Below, piece by piece: positions 10,578 to 21,960 of a stretch of DNA of 64,000 nucleotides. Every line of letters starts with the position of its first letter. Within the stretch, counting starts at the first letter, position 1. The notes under the pieces were generated by a model. That model was not told where the DNA came from and searched no databases. It saw only the letters and a program-made list of their open reading frames with translations. A program made the position numbers and the translations under genes. Origin of the DNA: Gonocerus acuteangulatus (taxonomy: Eukaryota > Arthropoda > Insecta > Hemiptera > Coreidae); NCBI GenBank assembly GCA_946811695.1, contig OX328125.1, positions 36,131,751 to 36,195,750 on the forward strand. Reading direction: 5' to 3'.

Positions 10578-10620
10578 AATATCAATTATGAAAACAACAA
10601 GCAATAAAACACTGGGGGTA

Positions 10621-10677
10621 TGTATATATATATATATATAAAACACATATATATATACATATATATATGTATATATT

Positions 10678-10736
<59 letters not shown>

Positions 10737-11940
10737 CTGTTCGCTCATTTCTGGCTTCCCTGATGGTCCGATTTTGATGAAATTTAGTACAAAAATCAGT
10801 CGTCCAATTTGAAAGATCAAGTTCGTTAACCAGCAAAATCCGCCCACTGGAAGATAGCGTTTGGGGCGAAATTCGCGCAGAAAAAATCGTAACGCTTACG
10901 TTTTTGAGTTCATAAGCTTGTAAGTACTCGTTTTATAGGCTTATTGGGCTAGGAAAACGAATGACACCATTTTCAAGGCGATAGCTTTAACCGTTTTCGA
11001 GAAAATTGGAAAAATAGTTTTTGAATACCGTTTTTGGTTTGGGTACTTAGAATGACGGGATTCAGTTGAAACATTATCTGCATGTTCTACTTTCATTAAA
11101 ACTAATATGTTGAAAGTTATGTTACGTTTGGAGTTAAGGAAGGGTTAGAATAAAATATTTTATGACCAGACATGAAAAGTTTTGGTAACTTTGTATACTT
11201 TCCTTAATATCTCGAAAAAGGTTGAAAATCTTGGTAAACAAAAGATTACCATTAGAATGCTTACTAAATGCTCTACAAAAAAGGTTCTAATGAAAGTTTT
11301 GATTAGGCGATGTCAATCGGAGAAATAAGTGCTTAAAACATTAAAGTAATTGATTTCGCTTATTCGAACTGTTCTTTTTGTCTTTGATTTTGGTACTTAG
11401 AATCATGGGCTTCAGTTGAAACATTTTCTGCATGTTTGAATTTTATCAAAACTAACATGTTGAAAATTTGGAGTAAAGGAAGGATTAAAATAAAATATTT
11501 CATTTTTAGACATGAAACGTTTTGGGAACTTCGTATATTTTCATTAATATCACGAAAACGGTTTGGAATCTTGGCAAGCAAAAGATTACCATTCGAAAGG
11601 TTACTAAATTTTCTACAAAAAATGTTTTGAAGACATTTGCGATGGGATGGTCATATTTGGAGAAATAAGTGCTTAAAACATAGGTAATTTCGTTCATTTG
11701 AACGAATCTTTTTGTGTGTTTCCTACAGTTTTTTTTTTTCACTGCTCGTTATTTTTGTGATTGCTTATAGTAGTCAAATGTATTAGTCAATAAAACAGGA
11801 TACGTATATATAGAAACAATATTTTGTTTCAACCGTATCTTGGAATTCGAAGATGCCCTATGAATATCTAGATTACTGTACTGGTGTTGATTTCGTTCTT
11901 TAGAATTGTTTTTGGTATTCTCTATTTTCAGAAGTTTTCA
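10621..11940 (+). mobile_element. HEL-2: truncated HEL copy with (TA)n and an internal duplication
   Basis: Beyond the (TA)n tract (10621-10733) the sequence matches HEL-1 closely, including TTTGTCTGTTCGCTC, 'ccgcccactggaaga' and 'cgaaattcgcgca'. The 5' terminus is missing; a SINE lies on that side. The internal unit beginning at about 11041 is duplicated in tandem (about 11041-11385 and 11386-11720). The 3' part (11766-11935) matches 59150-59310 of HEL-4, so both belong to a longer subfamily than HEL-1. Confidence 0.75.
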
Positions 11941-12587
11941 TCTATTTATTATTTTTTTTTTTTTTAAATTCATTGAACAAAATCATATGAATTCAAAGGT
12001 GAGGAGCTAGGAGGCTTAGGGTGGAGTGCATTCCCAGTACAGGTATCGCCCAGTGGACCCTCGTCATCTGTAAGTTCCTTTCTAGGGTCATAAAGATAAG
12101 CCTCCAAACAACTGTAGGAATGTAGGATTTCTAATTTTTGCCAGTATCAGAACAGCCGCTGTTTACATACCACTGTGGTACTGACGTACCGGTTTCTACT
12201 AGTTGCACTCCACACGGTGGTAGTACTTGGTGTATGCCACAGCGGATTGCTCATTATAATCTTATTTTATACGTATTAAATAGATACCTAAAAAAAAGTT
12301 TATTTGTGTATATGTGTTGCGTTATTGGGATTAGAATAACATATTTTATTAACAGACATGAAATACTTCGGAATCTTTGTATAATGTCCTTAATTTTTTT
12401 TTTCTTTTACGGTGTATCGAAATCTGAGTCATTAGCACCATTTTTTCCTTATGAGCTTATATAATACTTAGATTTAGCTAGCAACAATATTTTACACCGC
12501 AATTAAAGTGATTTGCTCTTCTTATAAACATAATATTTATATTATAATAATAACATAACACATTAATTTGTCTGACAAAACAAAAGT

Positions 12588-12690
12588 CCGACCCGCAGGA
12601 ACTGCTTCATCTTAGCGCGGTTCCGTTCTTATCTCAAGTGCGATTAGTGAAGGAATATAGCAGCTATCGGTAGGTATTAGCACCATTTCC
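12588..12690 (-). mobile_element. HEL 3'-terminus fragment, reverse orientation
   Basis: AAAGTCCGACCCGCAGGAAC and the downstream GCGCGGTTCCGTTCTTATC are the reverse complement of a HEL 3' end. The adjoining subfamily-specific sequence (gtgcgattag, ctatcggtagg) also occurs in the terminus at 63843-64000. It faces the plus-strand terminus ending at 13192. Confidence 0.7.
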
Positions 12691-12694
12691 CCCC

Positions 12695-13192
12695 TTAATA
12701 TCTTCAAAACAGTTAAGAAATCGTGGGAACTACGATGTAACCATTCAAAAGCTTACTAAATTCTCTAAAAAAAAGATTCTGAAGCAAATTTCGATGGGGC
12801 AATGTCAGTCGGAGAAGTAAGTGCTTAAAACTACGAAAGTGTTAGTTCTGTTATTTTAAACGGGTTTTTGTCACTGTTTACCTCACTTTTGTTTTTTAAG
12901 TTTATTTAACGGTGGAATGAGTATTTCATTAAAGCTGAGAAAATAAGAATCATATAGGTAATAGAGTTTTCCTAGAGTAAGCGTCGCGATGACGGGAGAG
13001 TCCCATCCGCTTAGAAAACTGCCAGTTTCCATATGTGGCTCTTTAAGCTTCCTTCTCTTTGAGATTTTATTTTATATTTTTAACGAAAGATCAAAACCTA
13101 CCAATAGGAGCTACTATTCCTTTCCTAATCGCACTTCGGATAAGAACGGAACCGCGCTAAGATGATGCAGTTCCTGCGAGTCGGACTTTTAG
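12695..13192 (+). mobile_element. HEL 3' portion ending in a clean terminus
   Basis: The interior contains diverged HEL body words (cttactaaattctct, aatgtcagtcggagaa, aagtgcttaaaac). It ends GGAACCGCGCTAAGATGATG followed by CAGTTCCTGCGAGTCGGACT, then host TTT. The 5' end is not visible. It is one half of an inverted pair of 3' termini with the fragment at 12588-12690. Confidence 0.65.
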
Positions 13193-13579
13193 AATATTGT
13201 GTTAAATAAAACGGTTCGATGAAAGTGAAACCGGCTCCATTGGATACAATGTACTTCGAATTACACGTTCATGGTTGTATTAAAACAATATTGCACCTGC
13301 AACAATAGCAGGAAAGCTTTGCGATTTACTCCAGGAAATAATTTTATTGTTCTCTAGGTGTGGCAGTAAGCACTTACGATAAACCTTCCCTCAGAACAAT
13401 AACTCCGACATTTGATTCCTGTAAGGAACCTTTGTTCCAAAACAATTAATTTGTGTGTAATTGTGGTTAAAAGTGAACCTAAAAGCTAAGCCGGGTTGAA
13501 TAATATGGTATTCCCCGAGAGTTATATAGAAGGCTATCAGGATCTTGGAAGAGAAAGGGCGAATCCTGAAATCCGGATG

Positions 13580-13870
13580 TTGGGAAATCGAAGTCGAAGC
13601 GCTTCAGGATATCAAGGGCAAATGTTTACTCTATAGAATGCTGATTCATAAATCTGATTGTAGAATTATGCAATTAAAATTAACTGTTTTAATTTTAATT
13701 TATATGAGTGATTTATGGGTAAGAAAATGCTAAGATGGACCTCTAGGGAAATGGGACATGGAATATTTCATAAATGGTGGTGCTATTCACTTCAACTTGA
13801 AACTTGAACTGAGTACTAAAGGGAACTAGAGAAACAAGACGAAGTGTCGCGTTACCTACATCTTTCTGAT
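13580..13870 (+). repeat. Dispersed repeat shared with 46485-46760
   Basis: Both places share 'aaatcgaagtc.aagcgct', 'tagaat.ctgattcata', 'ttttaattttaatttata.gagtgattta' and a common end in 'acatctttctga'. At 46335-46560 the same repeat continues from HEL body sequence, so it is probably another internal part of a HEL relative. Confidence 0.55.
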
Positions 13871-14101
13871 TCAGGAAAAAATAAATATCGATTTCTCAAG
13901 TTCGCCCTATCTCTTCCAAGATAAAACATTTCGGTTCAAATCCCGTTTCTTTATAATGCATTGTGTTTTAGACAGGTTATAAATAGAAATTCTCAACAAT
14001 CCAGTTTCAAACTTTTTGCTATTTTTACTAAACATTTAAATTGATAAACATATTTTACTCTTAAAAAATTTAATCACCAGTTGAAATGAAATCTCTCATA
14101 A

Positions 14102-14139
14102 ATGCAAACTTTCTGAAGTATACTTCAGAAAGTTTGCAT
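14102..14139. repeat. Perfect 38-bp palindrome
   Basis: Nineteen bases ending at the centre of GTATAC are followed by their exact reverse complement, with no loop. A second perfect palindrome follows only 8 bp later. Confidence 0.95.
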
Positions 14140-14147
14140 CAGTATAC

Positions 14148-14201
14148 TTGCTATATAGTGGAAGTAAATACATATATGTATTTACTTCCACTATATAGCA
14201 A
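14148..14201. repeat. Perfect 54-bp palindrome
   Basis: Twenty-seven bases are followed by their exact reverse complement, centred on CATATATG, with no spacer and no mismatch. No TSD or ribozyme core was found beside it. Confidence 0.95.
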
Positions 14202-14416
14202 ATTTCGTTTGAATAACACACAATTTACGACCGTATATAACTCCGGAGTAAAATCCTATTTCCTTCGATGGTTGCCGAACCTAATAGTTCGTCATAGCAT
14301 TGCTATAAACGTAAAGCGTATTTACGCGCGCACACACACAACCTGAAATCCACTTTTTTTTTTTAGCTTATTGTAAACATATGATTGATCATATTGTCAA
14401 GCCAATTAGTAATTTT

Positions 14417-15446
14417 GGTAAATCTGAAGGAGAGCGTCCTCAGCTACGATTTTCTTCAAAGTTTGCACTATAACGTATTTTGATGCACTAAACACGAATC
14501 CGTTGAAAAAAAAAAAAAAAAAAAATCCGCTCTCAACTAGGAAAGAAGTTATTTAAAAAAAAAAGTTCACTGTTATGAAGGTTACAAACGATCGCATAAA
14601 CAACGTACTTGTAAACTCGCGCATGCGCAATAGTCCTTAATGAAGAAGTGTAATTGAAATTAACTATCAATTATTAAAATTTACCAACACTTATTTATTC
14701 AGAAACATTTTTTTAAATAATGAAACATTCTTCAAATTTCTTGTTTCGCTCCTGAAAAGTATTATATAACAGAAATCCCTTAATAATTAGCTAATGCCTT
14801 TATGATTTGTTCCTTCTAAGCTTCTCTAATCCCTCTAAGCTGTAATTAGGTTTTTATTGTTAGCGTCATTACAGTTTTTTGTAGCAAATTAAAAATGAAG
14901 TTACACGACTTCACAATTCTTATCCACAATCGAGAAGAATTACTCAAATTTTTAATACAAAACAAAGTTTTGAGTTTTGAATGTTCGGTGGACTTATATC
15001 CACCGAACATCGCGTCTGAAGATGTCTAGGAGGATTAGAAGAATGCCTTGGACGACTTTTGGGCATAAAATTCTTTTCATTTCTGCGAGTTGGATTGACT
15101 AGGGGTTTTGATGTTTTCTTGAGCGAGCGGAAACGCATAGCACGTATGCCCAAAAGCGACAGTTTACGACCAAGTTAGCTACCACAGGTGAGTCTACATT
15201 TCAATTACACTTCGTCATTAAGTACTATTGCGCATGCGCGTGTTTACATATGAGCTGTTTACCCCGTATTTTATAACCTCCATAACAGTGAACTTTAGTG
15301 CTTAATAACTTCTTTCCTAGTTGAGAGCGGGGTTTTTTTTTTTTTTTTTTTTTTTTTCAACGGATTCGTGTTTAGTGCATCAAAATACGTTATAGTGCAA
15401 ACTTTGAAGAAAATCGTAGCTGAGGACGCTCTCCTTCAGTTTTACC
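14417..15446. mobile_element. hAT-like foldback element with an 8-bp TSD
   Basis: The element begins GGTAAATCTGAAGGAG and ends with the matching reverse complement (one difference). It is bordered by GTAATTTT at 14409-14416 and 15447-15454. Inverted arms of about 240 bp include poly(A)/poly(T) tracts and a GCGCATGCGC block. An 8-bp TSD is the hAT hallmark. The interior at about 15085-15140 shares a module (gcgagttggattgacta.gg, gagcgagcggaaacgcatagca) with the hAT-like MITE family at 42441, 55903 and 16592. A hairpin (tgttcggtgga/tccaccgaaca) sits at 14978-15010. No transposase remains. Confidence 0.8.
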
Positions 15447-15899
15447 GTAATTTTAAGTCATTCGTATTAATATTATCCTATTCAAATAATAAGCCACTAA
15501 AACTGAAGGGAAAAAATCCTGGAGTTGATATCCCAGAAAACCATAGCTGGTCCTTGATAAATGTCCAAGCTGTTTTGAATATTTATAAGTAAATGTTATA
15601 TACAATTCAGTTTCAATGATCGTGTTGTTGCGTTCTTACTTTATAAGATATAAACTACATGGGATCGATTTAGGCGAATGAGGATACTAGAACGAAGAAC
15701 TGGATGTAATTTCAATAATGTAAGTTGCACCATTGGGAAGGAAGGAGGCATATCGGTGAATAGCTGGCATAGATAACTGTTCCTCTTAACACTTTCCCTT
15801 CCTAATGACCTACAAATTTCACTAACACTATCCTCCTGTAGACAAGGGTTTCATCAATGTATTCAAGAAGAGACTGTGTCGTGATATAAGTAAGTATAT

Positions 15900-16297
15900 T
15901 AAATGTCCGTCAGGTAGGAGCTGCATAGCTAAGCACATTCCTCAACATTATCCTAAATTCCTGAAGAATGATCCTAAAAACCTTCAAATCCAAAATTGTT
16001 TTGCTCTTTTATATTTGTAATGACAGCTGACTCAATTAATAATTTATTATTTAATTTTGTTCTGGAGTAAACTTCTGGGTTTTCATTTGGTCATGGAAGA
16101 AACCTCCAATTCTAATAGACCTATTTAGTTTATTTTTATTGTACATTTCTATTTAAATTCTATGTTTTAACAGTATGGAGAGTTTCGTTGCATTACAACA
16201 CAAATTCCGATCGCTAGGAGCATATTAGTAATTTTTATTCGGAGTAACCCCTCTCCAGATGATTTTGTAGGTTAACAAGACCTGTGATTTCCTAATG
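15900..16297 (-). repeat. Second HEL-like family, 3' terminus and body
   Basis: GTCCGTCAGGTAGGAGCTGC, then ATAGCTAAGCACATTCCTC, parallels the reverse complement of the HEL 3' end base for base in layout but differs in sequence. The following body is related to 34610-35110, to 54918-55040 (terminus) and probably to 26950-27180. I therefore call a second, related family; the class is inferred from the similarity of termini. Confidence 0.5.
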
Positions 16298-16320
16298 AGG
16301 TCAACCACATAACCGGGTTT

Positions 16321-16352
16321 CCTCCCTATGGAGGGAAGGAGGAACCGCGCTA
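16321..16352 (-). mobile_element. Isolated HEL 5' terminus
   Basis: GGAACCGCGCTA ending at 16352, with the CCTCCCT/AGGGAGG hairpin next to it, is the reverse complement of a HEL 5' end. The 5' flank is T on the element's strand. Nothing of the body beyond it was recognised. Confidence 0.55.
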
Positions 16353-16591
16353 AAAGGAAACAAAATATTGAAGTAGATTGTCTGAACTTATTGGTAACGG
16401 GTTACGTAACAGTAAAACTTTGTACTCTCAGTCGCATCTCACGTACGAGGTGAGAAGACAAGTAGCAACTTCCTCATTGCTGAATGAGAACTAACTAAAA
16501 CATGTATACAGTTAAAATCTTACTCAATCGTATTAGAAAGTTCTCTGAAATTTCAGCATTGATTTATTTATGTATATTAAAAAAAAAAAAG

Positions 16592-17357
16592 GCGGTCTTT
16601 TTGCGAAGACCACATCCAGTTACTTTTGAAGTAGCAGTAGTGATTTATAACAGTTACTCGTACTCGCTGATAAGCTTACTGATTAGCTTATAGGTTCTTT
16701 GCTGGTTATCTACTACTTCTTGACTCGTTATTTACGGTTATATTTCATATTAGATAATGGCAAGCAATATTTATTAATAAAAAGGTTAATATGATCAATA
16801 TCAATTCTCTCAACTATGAAATAAGTTATTAAGCATTAAAGTTGACTGTTTTGCAGGTTATGAAAGATAACAAACAACGTTATTTTTGAACAAACATATT
16901 TTATTCCTTTTCTCTCTCTTTTTTGGATAATTTACATTTATTAGGCACTACGTGCTTTGCGTTTCCGCTCGATCAAGAATATGTCAAAACCCTAGTCAAT
17001 CCAACTCACAATTAATAGAATTACATTAATTTTAGCGACTTTAGTCTATCCAACTCGCTAAAATTAATAGAATTACATTAATTTTTCCGAGTAAGAAACC
17101 AATCCCTTTTTCTTTGTCAGGAACATCGCGAACTAATTGTAAATCTCATTTTTCTTACTAAGATAAACAGAGCTTTTTCATAAACAAAAGCTAATTCACT
17201 GTTGAAGGTTACTTTACTCCCAGCAAGAACTGAAGCAATTGGTCATCCGAATCCTCCAATAGGAAGGCAAAGGAGTTATGCGCATGCGCTGAATCACTGA
17301 TACAATCACTACTGCTACTTCAAAAGTAACTGGATGTGATCTTCGCAAAAATACCCC
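16592..17357 (-). mobile_element. hAT-like MITE family A, copy 1 (diverged)
   Basis: Both ends carry the family's terminal inverted repeat (tctttttgcgaagaccac, and its reverse complement with substitutions). The interior matches the copies at 42441-43226 and 55903-56685 in reverse orientation, including the duplicated 'ctaaaattaatagaatt' segment. It sits at a poly(A) tract, so the TSD is not informative. Confidence 0.8.
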
Positions 17358-17648
17358 AAAAAAGTAAACTATACTAAAATACACTTTTAATAGCAAACCG
17401 TCCTATAGGTAAGCTATGTAGAAGGAATTATCAGGCTTGTTCGCAATGAATATCAGGCCGAGGCTCCATAGGGACGGGAGTTGACAGGATATGATGTCTG
17501 AGACTCTCAGAATTCTGAAAAGAGCTATTTTCAGCGCAGTATCGGATACAGCACTCCCCTCAGTCTTTTTAGACCAGGTATATTCCTTGTTATTCGTTCA
17601 TTTATGTTGAGTTCATTTATTATCGTCACTGGGCTTATTTATTTTGTT

Positions 17649-17925
17649 TAGCGCGGTTCCTCCCTCCTTCCATAGTAGGGGTTTGAGGGTTCCATTGGGG
17701 TCCCCTCAGCCCACCCGGTCTTAAATTAATTTATTAATGGGTACCAATGGTGCTAATGATCCAAGCAATCGACGCACGTTAAAGGAGCAATAAAAATTAA
17801 TGGGTACCTGTAATGGGAAAAACGAGGTGGCCGGGTAATAGTACTGACCACACTTTCTCCCTAGTGTGCCGCATGGTCAAGGATACCTCTACAGTATCTG
17901 CCCCTCTGGCAGGTCAAGTCATCAT
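17649..17925 (+). mobile_element. HEL 5' terminus followed by a SINE body fragment
   Basis: TAGCGCGGTTCCTCCCTCC at 17649 is a HEL 5' end. It passes into a SINE body fragment at about 17700-17925 (ttaatttattaatgggtac, gtgccgcatggtca, cctctacagtatctg). How the two were joined cannot be read. Confidence 0.55.
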
Positions 17926-19161
17926 ACCGTGCACTTTTTAAACCGAACAGATGAAATAACTCGGATATTTTTATTTATTGAACCATAACACACATGGCAC
18001 AGTGCCTTAATTTTCAAATCTTTATTTTTTTTTATATAGAAGAATTAATTTTTCTGGCTAGTTTTGAGCAAAGAATCTCCCATTTTACGCTTCGGCGCAT
18101 TGCCAATTACGCACCCTGGCTTCACGTCCAAGCACGCCAAGCCAATTTATCAATAGAGCCAAAGCATAAGATAGACGCAACATCGTTATATTAACCTGAA
18201 GCCAAACAATGTTATTATCATAAAAGGCTCAGTTCCGAATTAGTTAAATTTATGTGCTAAGAGGTCCCATCACATTTTCCATTTAAGACTTAGAGGAACT
18301 TATGGCTTATTACAGCCCAAACATAACAACAGGCAATAAAAGATGCTTCACAAGAGAATGGAATCCCTGAAGGGAGTGGCCCTGCATTGGCAATGTCATT
18401 TCGCTAAACGAGAACGTTACGCACGGACAAAACCGTCTATACGATAAAATTGAAGGGTTATTCTTATGTAGACCAACCGGAGTCAATGGAGCAAGGCAAA
18501 TCGTTCTTCAAATTAGCCATTTCTTGCAAAGCCCGCTCTCTGATATGGCGAACTTCCACTTCCACAATAACATTAGCCACACAGGAAAGAGTGAGGAACT
18601 TAGAAACAAATCTTCCTAAATTATATGACTTTTATCTCAGTACCGAAATATGGATAAGAAGCACAGTTAAATGAATCCATACTCCATACTAAGAACAGTT
18701 ACAGCTAAGGTCAAACCAACACCAACTAGGAGGAACTGCGTCATCTTTGCGAGTTTTCATATCATTATATCTGGAAAGCTTGGAAAAGATACACTGAGTT
18801 TTCGTTTTTTACAATTTTCAATGGAAGCTCATTTTACTGTTTACCTTTGTATAAGTAGACGAAAACAATCAACAAGAAAATGGACCTAAAAAAAAAGGTG
18901 AAAATGGCACTTGACTTCTGACGGTTCATAAGGAACGAATGCTCCATGACAAACACATAGAAATAAATGACTTATTTCTCAATTTTGAGCCTGCTAATAT
19001 CGACTAATTCATTGTATTGCTAAGTAATTTGGGGGGGGGGAGGACCGAAGAATAACGCGATAAACACATTCAATGGAACGACACCATGAAACATTAAGCT
19101 CTAAAATTTTCGAGATACCAAATAAACGGAAAACTCAAAACTTCCTAAGTTTTTTAAGCAT

Positions 19162-19206
<45 letters not shown>

Positions 19207-20147
19207 GTACTACCATTCGTTGACGAAATTTAGAACATTTATTTTAGAGGAACGAGTGCCGAATTTTCAGCAACCAGCGCAAAAATGCAAGTTTTCCCCA
19301 CTTTTATTCGAAACGGTTGAAATTAAGATCTTGAAATTGGATTTATTAGATTTCACACGTCAAATAAATAAGTACCCTGACGCCCATTTTCGCAAAACCG
19401 TCCCGTCTTATGATTTTTTCATTCGAATTTCACAGAAAGAACACTATTTGGGATTCTCTAGATTAACAACTCGACTTTTTCTTCGAGAAAATGTTTTCTA
19501 GTGGGCATTTTTCGTCGGCACTTAGAGCTGCATCATATGTCAACGTCCTAAGTGGGTTTCCTCCCTATTAGTATTGTGGAAACGCGATGAAAGGAGCACA
19601 AACTCTAATCAAAGATATTAAGCATCGATAAATATGAGGCAACTAATAAACTTGCAACACTTTACCAAGATAATAATTGGACAATTGCCAGCTAATGAAA
19701 GCAAATGCATAATATTGTTTCACTTTAAGTAAGCCGAAACGAACATCTTCAATCGTCTAATTACGAATGGACACTTTACTCAGGTCCATATTGGGAATAT
19801 GTATATAGAACTGAGAAGAGCAATGCACTCAATAATTCCCATTTCAAAAGGGAAAGTATGGGAAATCCTCACTTGAAATAACAAGGTTCAAGTGCCAACC
19901 ATATGGGGCAGTTCAAGTGTTGCAGGCAGCTTACATCATGATTCTGGAATGTAATGTATGCATTATACGAGCTTAGAACTTGTCACCTAAGCACTTGTAC
20001 TAAGAATAAACAGGTTCTTTGTGGCAAGTGACAAGTATTAGTAACAGCAGCAAGTAAAAGTGAATAGGAATGGATTCTACTTAGAAATCCCCAACCACCG
20101 TTTAATACAAGGTGCTTCCTTTTTTTTATAACAATATCTTTAGAAAT
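17926..20147. other. No recognisable gene or element
   Basis: A HEL-like terminus trace is visible at 18715-18760 (aggaactgcgtcatctttgcg). Other contents are a poly(T) tract at 19167-19203, a G10 run at 19031-19040 and a weak HEL-like word at 19550. The open frames here are short, interrupted by homopolymers and unlike any protein I know. Confidence 0.5.
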
Positions 20148-20290
20148 AAGTCCGACACGCAGGAGCTGCGTCATCTTAGCGCGGTTCCGTTCATATCTCT
20201 ATTGGTATTAATAAAGGAATAGTAGCAGTTATTTGTTGGGGTTTGATCTTTCGTGAAAAATATATAATAAAATATCGAAGATTTCTGGTA
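20148..20290 (-). mobile_element. HEL 3'-terminus fragment
   Basis: AAGTCCGACACGCAGGAGCT and TAGCGCGGTTCCGTTCATATC form a complete HEL 3' end in reverse. The continuation (ggaatagtagcagtta, ttgatctttcgt) belongs to the subfamily at 63843-64000. It ends before the SINE fragment at 20337. Confidence 0.7.
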
Positions 20291-20336
20291 CTTCCTTCAC
20301 CCTAAACGGAACCAAAATGTAGCTTTAATAGATTAG

Positions 20337-20440
20337 ATGAATGACCACACTATCTCCCTAGTGTGCCGTATGGTCAGGAATCGGATACCTCTACAGTATC
20401 TGGCCCTCAGGGCCCTCGTGGCCTGTTACGGGACAGATTT
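20337..20440 (+). repeat. SINE body fragment
   Basis: The 3' half of the tRNA-derived SINE is present (ctatctccctagtgtgccgt, cctctacagtatctg, ctcgtggcctgttacgggac, then a T run). The tRNA-like head is absent. Confidence 0.75.
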
Positions 20441-20639
20441 TTTAGATTAGATGAACATGAAACGTCTGGAACAAGTTCCAACTGATTTAATCGTTCCTGA
20501 ATACCCAAACTGAAAATTAGTTTGGAAATGTATGTGTTACAATGTTTCTCAAAAACGGTTACAGATATCGCTTTGCAAATGGTTTCATTAGTTAAGAAAC
20601 GTTAAGAAACCTATACAACGATTACCTGCAACCATATGA

Positions 20640-20962
20640 ACTCGAAAACGTAAGCGTTACAATTTTTCCGCACGAATTTTGCTCCAAAAAGCATCTTCCG
20701 GTGAACAGATTCTGCTGTTTAAAAAGCATCTTCCGGTGAACAGATTCTGCTGGTTAAAAAACATCTTCCGGTGAACAGATTCTGCTTGGTTAAAGTACCT
20801 GACCTCTCAAATTAGACGAATTTCATCAAACTCGGACCATTTGTCTGACATATATATATACAAACTTGAACCACCGTTATGTTATTGATCTATGGGATCT
20901 GAAACAAGAAATTTTCGAGTCGACACTTCCGGATTGCGTCATGGAGGGAGGGAAGAACCGCG
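20640..20962 (-). mobile_element. HEL 5' part, reverse, with a triplicated 35-bp segment
   Basis: It reads as the reverse complement of the HEL 5' region, from 'aaaacgtaagcgttac' to the terminal GGAGGGAGG...AACCGCGC. The internal segment around 'gcatcttccggtgaacagat' occurs three times in tandem at 20686-20720, 20721-20755 and 20756-20792. The (TA)n tract has shrunk to about ten bases (20851-20860). A second HEL 3'-terminus remnant (aactgcgtcatctaagcgcg) follows directly at 20966-21020. Confidence 0.65.
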
Positions 20963-21224
20963 CAAAAAAACAGAAACTGCGTCATCTAAGCGCGTTTCCG
21001 TTCATATCCCTAGTTTTATTTGCAAAGCCTAGAATAGAAACAGTTCATGTTTTATCATAATATTTTCAGAAAAATGTAAACACATATAAAATGCAATCTC
21101 AAAGCGAGAGAAAGATCTTAGCCGTCACAACAGGAAACTGACAGTATCCTAAGTGGAAAGTACTCCATTTAAGCACTGATTTTTCTCCGAACGCGATCAC
21201 TCTATCAAAACCCGTATTTGCAGG

Positions 21225-21960
21225 AAATTTATTTATTTATGGAGCTCCGCAACAGCAAGGTGATCTACAAAAAAATGTAAATAAAGTATTAAAATATATA
21301 AGGTAAACATAAGGGTACAAAGTACAACATAAAGTTAACAAAAGAAAAACGGAAAAAAAGAAGAAAAAAAATAAGACAAGAAAGGAGTACAAAACAATAA
21401 CTGAACTATTATAATAACAAATAATAAAGTATCTGATAGTTTATTTCAATATAAAAATCATTATTCTATGACGAGAAATTTAATTTAAGGACATTCTATA
21501 CTGAAGCCGCTCTTATGCACGTCATCACACACACACTCATACATTTATTCGCAATCGCTTCATTAAAACATACATACGTTCAGTTGAGTCATATTTTGTC
21601 GTACAGTTTCATTTTATGTGAGTGTTGTGGAATGGTAACAATGTGTGGGCTTTTTTCAGAAAATAGTTCGGACATGTTATGTGGAATCGTTAAATAGTCT
21701 CGTGTTCTGCATTCTGTAAGTGGTAAATGTTTAACTGTTAGTTGTCTGTTGCATATCTGACATATTGGACTGTCTTGTCTGGTCATGAGATGGGAATGTG
21801 TATGACCAATTCTCAGTCTTGTAATTACAACTTCATGACGTCTTGATAGCTGCGTACTAGCTTGCCATTCATGAGTACTGCTTTTTATCTCCCTTAGGAG
21901 GTTATCTCTTGTACTGTACCATGAGGCTTGCCTTCCAAGACGGATATTATCCGTAATTAG
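21225..21960 (-). pseudogene. LINE (RNase H-bearing, Jockey/I-like) ORF2 C-terminus and 3' end, 5'-truncated
   Basis: The minus-strand frame from about 21955 to the stop near 21589 reads ...GRQASWYSTRDNLL...SRRHEVVITRLRIGHT...SPICQICNRQ...TVKHLPLTEC. The series SRR-x-EVV-x-TRLRIGHT, C-x2-C and H-x4-C is the C-terminal zinc-knuckle tail of RNase H-carrying LINEs. Roughly 120 residues survive; reverse transcriptase and RNase H are missing. About 350 bp of 3' untranslated DNA follow, ending in TTGCGGAGCTCCATAAATAA. That end is typical of LINE 3' termini with an AAAT-type tail. No TSD was identified. It is a dead copy with an unusually clean remaining frame. Confidence 0.8.

Noticed and set aside
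12138..12464. 108-codon open frame
   Set aside because: Its second half is a diverged HEL body segment (ttagaataacatattttatt), so the frame is chance.
19073..19501. 142-codon open frame
   Set aside because: It runs through a poly(T) tract of about 37 bases that gives a poly-Phe run. Its two flanks are unrelated and unlike any protein.
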